A DNA stretch of 38,334 bases from Candidatus Uhrbacteria bacterium (GTDB lineage Bacteria > Patescibacteriota > Patescibacteriia > UBA9934 > GWF2-40-263). The stretch lies in the NCBI GenBank assembly GCA_016235605.1, contig JACRJW010000034.1, positions 1 to 38,334 on the forward strand, in the 5' to 3' direction. A program made the translations under genes and the position numbers. Position 1 is the stretch's first letter. Each line of letters begins with the position of its first letter. The notes beneath the pieces were generated by a model. It did not search any database and was not told the DNA's origin. It saw nothing but the letters and a program-made list of their open reading frames with translations. Below are positions 20,989-29,017 of the stretch, piece by piece.

Positions 20989-23841
20989 ATGAATTTTCCT
21001 GAACGCGAGCTCGAGGTGTTAAAACGCTGGGAGCGAGACGAGATTTTTAAGAAGACGCTTGAGAAGCCTGCGCCTAAGGGTCCTTTTGTTTTTTATGATG
21101 GCCCACCGTTTGCCACAGGTCTGCCGCATTACGGTCACATCGTGGCAAGTGTGATGAAAGATGTCGTTCCTCGGTTTTGGACGATGCGTGGATATCACGT
21201 GGATCGAAAATGGGGATGGGACTGTCATGGTCTTCCTATTGAGAACATCGTTGAGAAAAAGTTTGATTTGGGATCCAAAAAAGCGATTGAGGATTTTGGC
21301 GTGGCAAAATTTAATGATTCCTGCCATGCGGAAGTGATGACATATGCGAAGGAATGGAAGACTGTGATTCATCGTCTTGGACGTTGGGTCGACATGGAGA
21401 ACGATTACAAGACCATGGACCTTTCGTTTATGGAGTCGATCTGGTGGGTGTTTAAGACTCTGTGGGATAAGGGCAACATTTATCAAGGACACAAACCGAT
21501 CCACATCTGTCCTCGGTGTGAAACGGTTCTTTCAAAGTTTGAAGTGAATCAAGGGTATCAGGACGTGAAAGACATATCGGTTGTTGTAACCTTCCCGATC
21601 ACAAGCGGAGTCTATGAAGGAGTAAAGATTCTTGCCTGGACGACGACTCCGTGGACCTTGCCAGGAAACGTATTGCTCGCCGTGCACCCAAAGATGGTCT
21701 ACACGCTCGTTACTTCTGAGGGTGTGCGTTACTTCGTTGCAAAAGAATTGATTGAGAAGGTTTTTGCTGGAAAGGAATATCAAGTAAATGAAGAGATGAA
21801 TGGTTCAGATCTCATCGGCGCCACGTATGAGCCGTTGTTTCCATTCTTTAAGGATCACGAAGGTGCATTTCGTGTAGTGGCGGGAGATTTTGTAACAGCA
21901 GAGGAAGGAACAGGCATCGTCCACATCGCCCCTGGTTTTGGGTCAGACGATTATGATCTTGGGAAGAAAGAAGAGGTGAAACCGATTTTTCATGTCCTCA
22001 TGAACGGGCATTTTGTGTCCGAAGTCGCTGAGCCGCTCGCAGAAGCCGGTTATGCGGTTAAAGATGTTCCGGTGAAAAAAAAGGGCGACACGATGTCCGT
22101 GGATATTGAACTCGTTAAAGCTCTCGCACATGCAGGACGATTATTTGCGAAGCAAAAATTTGAGCACAGTTATCCGAACTGCTGGCGATGTGACACACCG
22201 CTCTTGAATTACGCGACGTCTTCTTGGTTTGTACGAGTTGAATCTAAGGTGCCGGAACTCATGAGAAGCGCGCAGATGATTCGTTGGGTTCCAGAGCATA
22301 TCAAGGACGGTCGATTCGGAAAGGGACTTGAGGGTTCTCCAGATTGGTCCGTATCTCGCTCCCGTTTTTGGGGCACACCGCTCCCAATTTGGAAAAGTGA
22401 GGATGGAGAGTTCCATGTCGTAGGCTCCGTTGCTGAACTTCAATCGTTGACCGGCAAGACCATTACGAATCTTCATAAGCAGTACGTTGATGCTCTGACG
22501 TTTGAGAAAAATGGCAAGACGTTTACCCGTATTCCAGAGGTGTTGGACTGCTGGTTTGAGTCTGGGTCCATGCCCTATGCGCAGCTGCACTATCCGTTTG
22601 AAAATAAAGAACGGTTTGAAAAAGGATTCCCCGCGGAGTTTATTGCCGAGGGGGTCGATCAAACGAGTTTGTGGTTTCATAAACTGCACGTGATCGCAAA
22701 TTTGTTGTTTCACAAGCCCGCCTTCAAGAACGTGATCGTGAACGGGATTGTTTTGGCTGAAGACGGAAAAAAGATGAGCAAGCGTCTGCGCAATTATCCT
22801 GACCCCATGGAAGTGATGGAGAAATATGGTTCAGATTCCGTGCGCTACTACTTGATGTCGAGTCCTGTCGTGCAGGCAGAGAATTTACGGTTTAGCGAAA
22901 AGGACGTGACAGAAGTATCTCGCCGGTTTGTGAATATTTTTCTGAATGTTGTTTCTTTTTACCAGCTGTACAAGCATGAGAAACACGGCGAAGGACGTTC
23001 GTCTCATGTGTTAGATCGCTGGATCCTGGCGCGTCTTCATGAAAGTTTGAAGCAAGAAACTCAAGCGATGGAAGCCTATGATCTCCAAGCAGCCGCGCGT
23101 GTCTTGCAAGTTTTCGTCACGGATCTTTCCACGTGGTATGTCCGTCGATCGCGGGAGAGGATGAAGACGGAAGGACACGATCGTGAGCAAGCTCTCGCGA
23201 CACTCCGTATGGTCTTGGAAACGTTTGCCAAGATGTGCGCCCCCTTCACGCCGTTTTTGGCCGAGATGGTGTTTGGGGATGTGGGACACGAGACGTCCGT
23301 TCACATGGAAGACTGGCCTGCGCATGACGACACACTCATCGACGAAGCCGTCCTAGAAGAAATGGATCGCACGCGTTCGATTGTTTCCAAAGCCCTCGAG
23401 CGTCGCTCAGAAGCGGGCATCAATGTCCGTCAGGTTTTGGGTGGCATGACCGTGATGGTTCCCTCGGGGGAGATGGCAGAAGAGTATCAAGATCTTGTCC
23501 GCGATGAGGTAAACGTCAAATCGATCGAGGTGAAGAAAGGGGAGAACGGCGTGGAGCTTGATCTCACGATGACGCCAGAGCTTGTTCGTGAAGGAACCGT
23601 GCGCGAGATCATCCGGCGTGTGAACGATTTGCGCAAAACTTCTGGGCTCACCATCGAGGATCGGATTGCGCTGTACGTGTCGGGTGAACCGGAGATCCTG
23701 AAAGCCGTTCAGGAGCATCAAGATCTGCTCTTGCGGGGGACCCTCTCGACTTCTGTGCACACACAGGGAGCTGTGCCTGAAATTTCCACTGCCTTTCGTG
23801 TGAATGAGTTCGACATCACCGTTGGATTTGCTATCATGTAA
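20989..23841 (+). CDS. ileS: Isoleucyl-tRNA synthetase
   Basis: 950 aa from ATG 20989 (a TTG 18 nt upstream lies at the -10 box and is unlikely). Class I synthetase charging tRNA-Ile. HIGH motif PPFATGLPHYGHI (about 40-52), DRKWGWDCHGLPIE (about 70-83), editing domain with TTPWTLPGN (about 220-228), KMSKS loop GKKMSKRLRNYPDP (about 593-606; KMSKR variant), anticodon-binding domain LDRWILARLH (about 665-674). The long form without a C-terminal Zn-ribbon matches the archaeal/eukaryote-like IleRS2 type, often mupirocin-resistant; that last point is inference from the type. No T-box upstream. Confidence 0.96.
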   Translation: MNFPERELEVLKRWERDEIFKKTLEKPAPKGPFVFYDGPPFATGLPHYGHIVASVMKDVVPRFWTMRGYHVDRKWGWDCHGLPIENIVEKKFDLGSKKAIEDFGVAKFNDSCHAEVMTYAKEWKTVIHRLGRWVDMENDYKTMDLSFMESIWWVFKTLWDKGNIYQGHKPIHICPRCETVLSKFEVNQGYQDVKDISVVVTFPITSGVYEGVKILAWTTTPWTLPGNVLLAVHPKMVYTLVTSEGVRYFVAKELIEKVFAGKEYQVNEEMNGSDLIGATYEPLFPFFKDHEGAFRVVAGDFVTAEEGTGIVHIAPGFGSDDYDLGKKEEVKPIFHVLMNGHFVSEVAEPLAEAGYAVKDVPVKKKGDTMSVDIELVKALAHAGRLFAKQKFEHSYPNCWRCDTPLLNYATSSWFVRVESKVPELMRSAQMIRWVPEHIKDGRFGKGLEGSPDWSVSRSRFWGTPLPIWKSEDGEFHVVGSVAELQSLTGKTITNLHKQYVDALTFEKNGKTFTRIPEVLDCWFESGSMPYAQLHYPFENKERFEKGFPAEFIAEGVDQTSLWFHKLHVIANLLFHKPAFKNVIVNGIVLAEDGKKMSKRLRNYPDPMEVMEKYGSDSVRYYLMSSPVVQAENLRFSEKDVTEVSRRFVNIFLNVVSFYQLYKHEKHGEGRSSHVLDRWILARLHESLKQETQAMEAYDLQAAARVLQVFVTDLSTWYVRRSRERMKTEGHDREQALATLRMVLETFAKMCAPFTPFLAEMVFGDVGHETSVHMEDWPAHDDTLIDEAVLEEMDRTRSIVSKALERRSEAGINVRQVLGGMTVMVPSGEMAEEYQDLVRDEVNVKSIEVKKGENGVELDLTMTPELVREGTVREIIRRVNDLRKTSGLTIEDRIALYVSGEPEILKAVQEHQDLLLRGTLSTSVHTQGAVPEISTAFRVNEFDITVGFAIM

Positions 23842-23845
23842 ACAT

Positions 23846-23908
23846 TCCGTGGACAAATCGTTTAGCCAAAGCTAAACAGAGCCTTATTTTTTGTCCTGAT
23901 TCCACGGA
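23846..23908 (+). promoter_or_regulatory. Inverted repeats between ileS and the TrmB-type gene
   Basis: Outer arms TCCGTGGA (23846-23853) and TCCACGGA (23901-23908), perfect over 8 bp. Nested inside is GTTTAGC-CAAA-GCTAAAC (23860-23877). The right outer arm includes most of the ribosome site GGAG just before ATG 23913. As RNA it would sequester that site; as DNA it could be an operator for the regulator itself. A T-rich run follows the inner hairpin, so partial termination of ileS is another reading. Confidence 0.5.
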
Positions 23909-23912
23909 GCGT

Positions 23913-24683
23913 ATGCCTGTGGATTTCGTAAAGCTCCTCACAGACCTTGGTCTCACGCCAACGGAGACGCGTGTGTATCTGGCCTCGCTCAAACTTGGTC
24001 CCACGTCGGTCCAAGAGATTGCCAAAGTGGCGAGACTTTCTCGTACCGCAACCTACGACGTGATCGCGGCCTTGCAAGAGCGCGGCCTCATGTCGACGTT
24101 TGAACGCGGGAAGAAAAAATATTTTTCTGCCGAGGAACCTGAGCGAGCCGCCGCGTATTTTAAGAGTCGTACTCTGGAGCTGAGGGAGAAAGTTGAGATG
24201 TTTACCCGCTCACTTTCGGAAATGAAAATGCTCTCAGGTGGAGAGCGACCGACCGTACGGTTTTTTGATGGAAGGGAGGCTCTCCATGCACTATTTGCCG
24301 ACCTTGTTTCTGTGCATCCAAAAGAGCTTCTTGAGCTTTCGAATGTTGATTCCGTATATGAGCATCTTGATCCAAAAGTATTTCTGGAGGCACGCAAGGC
24401 ATTAGACGAATCGAAGGTGAAGATTCGCATGTTGTTCAAGGGAGTGCAGAGGAATCCTCGTCCTGGCGCCGAGTATTGTCGTTTGCTTCCAGAGTTTGGG
24501 GATTTTAGTGGAGAGATCTGGATCTATGAGAATCGTGTGGCGTTTGTTGAATTCGTAGGAAAGATGATAACGGTTATCATCGAGAGTAAAGGGTTTGCCG
24601 ATATGGCGCGGACGCTGTTTCGAGCCGCGTGGTCGATTTGTTCTGCACAGCCATTTCACCAACAGGATAGATCATCAATTTGA
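23913..24683 (+). CDS. TrmB-family transcriptional regulator
   Basis: 256 aa. N-terminal winged helix-turn-helix: LLTDLGLTPTETRVYLASLKL (about 8-28), VQEIAKVARLSRTATYDVIA (recognition helix, about 33-52), LQERGLMSTFERGKKKYFSAE. A coiled-coil linker (about 82-108) and a C-terminal domain (about 113-240) like the TrmB sensor/PLD-like fold follow. TrmB proteins respond to sugars in archaea; members are common in CPR with unknown ligands. An 8-bp inverted repeat overlaps its ribosome site. A 12-bp hairpin follows the stop. Confidence 0.82.
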   Translation: MPVDFVKLLTDLGLTPTETRVYLASLKLGPTSVQEIAKVARLSRTATYDVIAALQERGLMSTFERGKKKYFSAEEPERAAAYFKSRTLELREKVEMFTRSLSEMKMLSGGERPTVRFFDGREALHALFADLVSVHPKELLELSNVDSVYEHLDPKVFLEARKALDESKVKIRMLFKGVQRNPRPGAEYCRLLPEFGDFSGEIWIYENRVAFVEFVGKMITVIIESKGFADMARTLFRAAWSICSAQPFHQQDRSSI

Positions 24684-24687
24684 AAAT

Positions 24688-24714
24688 CCACCGTTGCTCT
24701 ACGAGCAACGGTGG
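24688..24714. terminator. Strong hairpin after the TrmB-type gene
   Basis: Perfect 12-bp stem CCACCGTTGCTC/GAGCAACGGTGG with a 3-nt loop, 4 nt after the stop. In the minus direction it is followed by ATTTTC, so it could also end the minus-strand transcript predicted from 25223-25251. No T-run on the plus side. Confidence 0.55.
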
Positions 24715-25222
24715 GCAGGTCGACCCTGCATGAGTCGGCTTGCGTTGAAGCCTCTCAGGGGGGGGACGATTTGCGTTTGGGCGAGCTGAGCCAGCTCAGC
24801 TGGGCGTTGCGCTCCCCCGGATCCGGCTCTGCCGTGCTGGCCAGAGCCGGACACAGGGATCATCACGTTCGTTCATCCGCCCATGGGTGCCTCCAAGCTA
24901 GATCTAGACGATCCTCACCGCGCCATCGGCAACGGGAGCGTCGTCGAGGGGAAAAAGGTCGGTGTCCGTCTGGAGAGCCGTCTTCTTGTTGATGCCGGCT
25001 CGCTCGGTGACGTTTTTCAAGATCTACCCCATCGGGTTTGGCTCATGTTCGAGCCAGGTAGTTCTCTGACTGCGGACATTGTCCACTTCTTGTTCTTTCC
25101 AGCTCTGCTTCTTGTTCTTTCCAGCTCTGGGCGGGTATGGCGATCACGTGTTCATCTCAGTCCGCTCCTGAAGTTGCGGATCACTACAATGTAGCAGCCT
25201 GCAGAAACCGTCAGAACCACAC
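24715..25222. other. GC-rich stretch without a supported gene
   Basis: About 500 bp with no convincing CDS. Hairpins: AGCTGAG-CCAG-CTCAGCT (about 24784-24801) and TCCGGCTCTG/CAGAGCCGGA (10 bp, about 24823-24852). A run of 8 G is at 24758-24765. On the minus strand short frames look protein-like with GC-rich third positions (for example VTERAGINKKTALQTDTD, ending at a TAG near 24900), but they are interrupted by stops and by the 22-bp duplication at 25086-25129. It may be a decayed GC-rich gene or a structured RNA read from the minus strand. Confidence 0.4.
25086..25129 (+). repeat. Perfect 22-bp tandem duplication
   Basis: Two identical 22-bp copies side by side (25086-25107 and 25108-25129). 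22 is not a multiple of 3; removing one copy joins two minus-strand frames into one that runs on to a TAG. Confidence 0.9.
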
Positions 25223-25251
25223 AATCTATCAGAGATTGGATTCTTTGTCAA
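25223..25251 (-). promoter_or_regulatory. Consensus promoter on the minus strand, no known gene
   Basis: TTGACA (25246-25251), 17-bp spacer, TAGATT (25223-25228), reading leftward into 25216-24688. The AT-rich part 25252-25449 shows nothing else except the palindrome AGCTAAATTTAGCT near 25328-25341. Confidence 0.65.
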
Positions 25252-25449
25252 GCCTTGACGGACGACTTTTCTAAGTAGAGATTTATTGCCTACTGAATTT
25301 GTGAACTTAAATATAACAGAATAAAGAGCTAAATTTAGCTATAGATTAGACTCAAGATCGTATACTCTTGACAGAAAAATCATCCCATGATAGCCTTGTC
25401 AGTTCGATGATGTCAGCAGTCACGGACAAGAATTTCCATTGGAGGATTC

Positions 25450-25652
25450 AAAAGATTTGGCCCATCTGGATGATTCGTCCCCCAGCGAGTCGCTCATCAT
25501 GGGTCAAATCTTTTGGTTTAGAAAACCGGCTCGCAAGGAGCCGGTACGTAGCGATGCCCAGAAGATGGGCGATGTCACTTGCCGGCGCTAGGCCGACCGC
25601 TGGCGGGTAGCGTTAGCTACCCATTCTCTCTCCCGTGCGGGAGTGCCTTTTT
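25450..25652. other. Cluster of five or more stable hairpins (candidate structured RNA)
   Basis: Long stem 25450-25465 with 25499-25514 (15 of 16 bp, inner GATGA/TCATC); ACCGGCTC/GAGCCGGT (25525-25545), followed by TTTTC on the minus strand; GCCCA/TGGGC (about 25556-25569); a GCCGGCG-type stem (about 25581-25604); GGGTAGC-GTTA-GCTACCC (25605-25622); CTCCCG-TG-CGGGAG then TGCCTTTTTTC (25630-25652), a plus-strand terminator. No coding sequence fits. It is not recognisable as RNase P, tmRNA, SRP or 6S RNA. Confidence 0.5.
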
Positions 25653-25774
25653 CAGTTGCGGGATCAGATCCCCAAGCATCACACAAGCGAATTCTTGCAT
25701 GTTGCGTTACCCATTCATGGCACCCTCCTCACCACTATCCTACGAAAAATTTCTTTCCTGTACAATACGATCGT

Positions 25775-26641
25775 ATGACGTTGAAGAAAACAGTGTTGAT
25801 CATTCCACCCAACGATGCCGAGGCCGTGATGATCCAGAAGATTGCTGAAAAGCTTCAGCTCCCCATAATCGTGTCAAAGCAAAGCCACGGAGCATCGCTG
25901 GATAAAGGCCATGACTATGTTGCCGATGTGAAGGCCGGTGGCTACACGCAGGTCATTGTGGTTGAGATGCCAGGGGTCAAGGCAGAGGCGAAGCTGTGCA
26001 AGCTCGGTGTGAAGGTGTCGATCATTGACCATCACCACTACACAGGATTGAGTCGCGCGCATGATGCTCGTGGGAAACTCCTCCCATCATCGCTCGAACA
26101 ATTTTTAAAAATGTTCAAGGTGACGGATGCACGGCTCAAAGGGTGGGGCTTTGTTCCTCGACTCGTGCGCGGCATCGGCATCCAGGACCGTGGGTATGTG
26201 TGGTCCTTGCAAGATGAAGGCTACTCGACTTCAGAGATTAAAAAGGTCATGGAATTCCATGACCGGCTTATCGCGCATTTGCGCAATCCTGCGTCCGATG
26301 CGCGCAAAGATCGTCTTGCCATGGATGCCTGGAAGCGAAAAAAGAAGTGGAGAGAATTTTGGATTATTTCAACGCGTGCGGACGTCCAGTTGCGGCCAAA
26401 GCTCTCACGAATCGTCGTGGAAGAAATCGGTCAACCTACATCAATGATTATTGTCGAACATGGACGCGGACTCATCTACGTCCAAGAATCTCCCTATGCT
26501 CTGCATCTGTTTGAACGATTCGGTGGCTTTACCTTTGGGCTTGACCGCAACTGGGGCTACCGCAATGACGGGAAAAATAAAGTCACTCTTCAGGACGTGA
26601 AACGGGCGATCGAGACCGTTCATCACAAACGAGGGAGCTGA
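25775..26641 (+). CDS. DHH-motif phosphoesterase-like protein
   Basis: 288 aa from ATG 25775; the longer frame to 25643 enters the hairpin cluster. TACAAT (25761-25766) 8 nt upstream implies a leaderless mRNA. Starts TLKKTVLIIPPNDAEAVMIQ and carries SIIDHHHYTGL (about 88-98), the DHH signature of RecJ/nanoRNase-type phosphoesterases. The full series of metal-binding motifs (for example DxD early on) is not obvious, so it may be a distant or inactive relative. The C-terminal half has WREFWIISTRADVQLRPKLS, then a beta-rich end with GGFTFGLDRNWGYRN. Start of the plus-strand run to ruvA. Confidence 0.55.
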   Translation: MTLKKTVLIIPPNDAEAVMIQKIAEKLQLPIIVSKQSHGASLDKGHDYVADVKAGGYTQVIVVEMPGVKAEAKLCKLGVKVSIIDHHHYTGLSRAHDARGKLLPSSLEQFLKMFKVTDARLKGWGFVPRLVRGIGIQDRGYVWSLQDEGYSTSEIKKVMEFHDRLIAHLRNPASDARKDRLAMDAWKRKKKWREFWIISTRADVQLRPKLSRIVVEEIGQPTSMIIVEHGRGLIYVQESPYALHLFERFGGFTFGLDRNWGYRNDGKNKVTLQDVKRAIETVHHKRGS

Positions 26642-26643
26642 CT

Positions 26644-27228
26644 ATGAAACCTTTTTTGATCGGGCTTGCAGGGCTTTCAGGAGCAGGGAAATCGACCCTT
26701 GCAGAACATTTGGAGGCGCAAGGCGGTGTGAAGCGTTTCCGATTTGATGCGTACTACAAAACAAAAGCCGATTGTCCAAAACTTGATGACGGACGCCTGC
26801 ATTGGGACCTTCCGGAGAGTTTGTATCTGGATGAGGTCTATGAGGTGTTGTGTGACCTGTGTGATGGCAACGACATTTTTCTTCCTATCTACAACCGGCG
26901 TTTGTGTGAGCGAACGGGGAAGATGCTCTACAAATCCGCGCCGGTGATTTTTGCCGAGGGTCTCCAATTATTTTCTGACGCGCGCATCCGTGACTTGTTT
27001 GACTTACGTTTGTGGCTTGAGATCGATGAGGAGACCGCGCTCGCCCGGCGACTTCAACGTCAGCCGGACTACGATGTGAGCTACCATCGAGCCGTTGCGC
27101 TTCCCGCTCAAAGGGAGCTTGTTTTGCCCCTGCGCGCGCATGCCCACGGCATCATCGACGGTTCTCAGTCCATAAAAACGGTTACGGAAACGGCGGACGA
27201 GATTATTCGACGCTTTCTTGGGGTTTGA
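26644..27228 (+). CDS. Uridine kinase-like P-loop protein
   Basis: 194 aa, 2 bp after the DHH-type gene with GGGAG upstream. Walker A GLAGLSGAGKSTLAEHL (about 7-23), FRFDAYYKTKADCPKLDDG (about 33-51; the Asp-x-Tyr-Tyr pattern of uridine kinases), LHWDLPESLYLDEVYEVL, then VIFAEGLQLF (about 101-110) and the lid LARRLQRQPDYDVSYHR. It fits the uridine/phosphoribulokinase superfamily that phosphorylates nucleosides or sugars with ATP or GTP. The specific substrate is not certain. Confidence 0.8.
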   Translation: MKPFLIGLAGLSGAGKSTLAEHLEAQGGVKRFRFDAYYKTKADCPKLDDGRLHWDLPESLYLDEVYEVLCDLCDGNDIFLPIYNRRLCERTGKMLYKSAPVIFAEGLQLFSDARIRDLFDLRLWLEIDEETALARRLQRQPDYDVSYHRAVALPAQRELVLPLRAHAHGIIDGSQSIKTVTETADEIIRRFLGV

Positions 27229-27255
27229 GACAAAGTCGCGTAAAATAGAAAAGCT

Positions 27256-28446
27256 ATGTGGCGGTTTGAATCAACGCACACACAACAAAAAGAAACGGAA
27301 TATCTCGATGCCGTGATCGAGAGGATTGAGGCTGACGAACATGTGCGCAGCCATGCCAAGGCGATCCTTGACGGGGTGAGCGCACAGGAACCGCTTGTAT
27401 CGCAGAGTCTTCTTACGCCGCAAGACGTGCGTTACCACGCCGAGGGTCCCAACATGCGCGATCACCTCACGCTTATGCTCATGGTCCTCACTTGTGTGGA
27501 AGAAGAGAAGCTCCATCTCATCGACATCGAAGAGTTTCGGCGGCTCAAGGGTTATGAGGGGGAGATCCAAGAACTTGAAGACACGCTCAAAGAGCAGGCT
27601 GCGTTCTTTCAGGTCTTTATTCTTGCCCACGACGTGTGCAAGTGGGTGAGCCTCAGTTTCACCTCGACAAAAGAACCCGAGACGTTTTTTGAGTCGCCCA
27701 GCCTTGAAGAAAAATTGAAACAGCGCATGGCGTATCTTGAATCTTACGAAGCGTTTGCTCACAGCCACGTGGGGAAATCTCCACGAGAGATTCAAGCGCA
27801 GTTTTATCTTGCGCATAAAATCGACGTGCACTATCACAACCATGCCCGGCACATCCATGCGCGTGTCTATCAAGAGTTGCTTGACCGTTTGTGCCAGGCA
27901 CATGGACTCACGGAACGCGATCGAGCGCTCTTGGAAGACCTCGTGAGCCATCACATGGAGTTTGGGAGTGATTTTGACGTAGTGCGTCCAAAGCGCATTG
28001 AGCGCTATGTGCATCTGGCCACCAAGCGCGGGTTTGATGCAGACGACTTCATTGATCTCATGCAAGGCTGCCAGTTTTTGGACGGCGTGTGTGGATCCAA
28101 GCGGCTGGGGCCTCGTGGATATTTCCATGATCCACTTCTTCTCATCAACTGTTTGAAGAGTGAACAGGAGTATGCTCCGTGGCGGCGCGCACAAAAAGAA
28201 CGGGAGCGAGTGGAAGAGGAAGGTCGTGCACGCAATCGGCTCCTCAAAGAGGTCGGGTTGGACGGCGTGGCGCTCATGGATGTTTTACACATGGAACCAG
28301 GGCGCGCGTTTGGTTTGGCTCTGCGCAGGATCCAGGCGGGCATGCTGGGAAAAGCTGAGATGCCGACGTTCGGGGCAAAGATCGATCAGGAAATCGAAAA
28401 GCGTGTCGCACAGTTTTATCAGAAGGCGTTTAAGAAAGGAGAGTAA
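27256..28446 (+). CDS. HD-domain-like protein, unknown substrate
   Basis: 396 aa. An HD-type metal site is suggested by FILAHDVCKW (His-Asp, about 122-131), HYHNHARHIHARVYQ (about 192-206) and LVSHHMEFGSDFD (about 229-241), so a phosphohydrolase fold is likely. Charged helices fill the rest; residues about 310-335 are a Glu/Arg-rich coil. TAAAAT at 27241-27246 lies 9 nt before the ATG. It sits between a uridine-kinase-like gene and ruvA, with ruvA 2 bp downstream. I know no named family; the last 60 residues (MDVLHMEPGRAFGLALRRIQ) resemble the C-terminal helices of tRNA nucleotidyltransferases, which also carry HD domains. Confidence 0.55.
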   Translation: MWRFESTHTQQKETEYLDAVIERIEADEHVRSHAKAILDGVSAQEPLVSQSLLTPQDVRYHAEGPNMRDHLTLMLMVLTCVEEEKLHLIDIEEFRRLKGYEGEIQELEDTLKEQAAFFQVFILAHDVCKWVSLSFTSTKEPETFFESPSLEEKLKQRMAYLESYEAFAHSHVGKSPREIQAQFYLAHKIDVHYHNHARHIHARVYQELLDRLCQAHGLTERDRALLEDLVSHHMEFGSDFDVVRPKRIERYVHLATKRGFDADDFIDLMQGCQFLDGVCGSKRLGPRGYFHDPLLLINCLKSEQEYAPWRRAQKERERVEEEGRARNRLLKEVGLDGVALMDVLHMEPGRAFGLALRRIQAGMLGKAEMPTFGAKIDQEIEKRVAQFYQKAFKKGE

Positions 28447-28448
28447 GT

Positions 28449-28994
28449 ATGATGAGTTTCATCCGTGGGAGCGTGTTGCATCATGGCGTCGGCTATCTTT
28501 TGGTTGAGTGCCAAGGTTTGGGATACAAGATTACGATGCCAGAGTCTGTGGCGCACGAGTTTGGCGGCAATGTCCAGATGTATCTTCACGAGGTCGCGCG
28601 CGATGACGGTCGTGAACTGTTTGGGTTTCGATCGGTTCTCGAGCTCGAATTTTTTTGGAAGTTAATCAGCGTCTCAGGAGTCGGTCCCAAGAGTGCGCAG
28701 AAGATTGTCTTCTCCGATTCCGTTGAGCGCGTGAAAGGAAAAATTATGGCAGGGGATCTTTCAAGCCTCACGGACGTGCCTGGCATCGGCAAGAAGACCG
28801 CGCAGAAAATTATCTTGGAACTCAAAGGCGCGCTCGTTGACGAGCCTGGTGTGGCGTCGATGGATGCAGACGCGATTGAGGCGCTGGTTGGTCTTGGTTA
28901 TTCGCGTCGCGACGCACAGGCCGCGCTCTCTGGCATCCAAGAGCAGACAACAGATGATCGCATCCGTGCGGCGCTGAGGAGACTGAGTCGGTAG
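28449..28994 (+). CDS. ruvA: Holliday junction DNA helicase subunit RuvA
   Basis: 181 aa; ribosome site AAAGGAG before ATG 28449. OB-fold start MSFIRGSVLHHGVGYLLVEC, YKITMPESV, LHEVARDDGRELFGF (about 46-60), then two helix-hairpin-helix motifs VSGVGPKSAQKIV (about 76-88) and VPGIGKKTAQKIILELKG (about 111-128), and domain III IEALVGLGYSRRDAQAAL (about 145-162) that contacts RuvB. The tetramer binds four-way junctions and directs RuvB branch migration. Normal length for a short bacterial RuvA; ruvB and ruvC are not in the window. Confidence 0.95.
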   Translation: MMSFIRGSVLHHGVGYLLVECQGLGYKITMPESVAHEFGGNVQMYLHEVARDDGRELFGFRSVLELEFFWKLISVSGVGPKSAQKIVFSDSVERVKGKIMAGDLSSLTDVPGIGKKTAQKIILELKGALVDEPGVASMDADAIEALVGLGYSRRDAQAALSGIQEQTTDDRIRAALRRLSR

Positions 28995-29017
28995 GTCGCA
29001 AGACGTGAGCCTCGTTT

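Noticed and set aside
24883-25194. 103-aa plus-strand frame and other frames between 24711 and 25200
   Set aside because: No ribosome site, no promoter, runs over the tandem duplication, and the minus strand has the better promoter and codon pattern.
25328-25341. Palindrome AGCTAAATTTAGCT as a second TrmB operator
   Set aside because: Its half-sites are in the opposite order to those at 23860-23877, and no gene start lies nearby.
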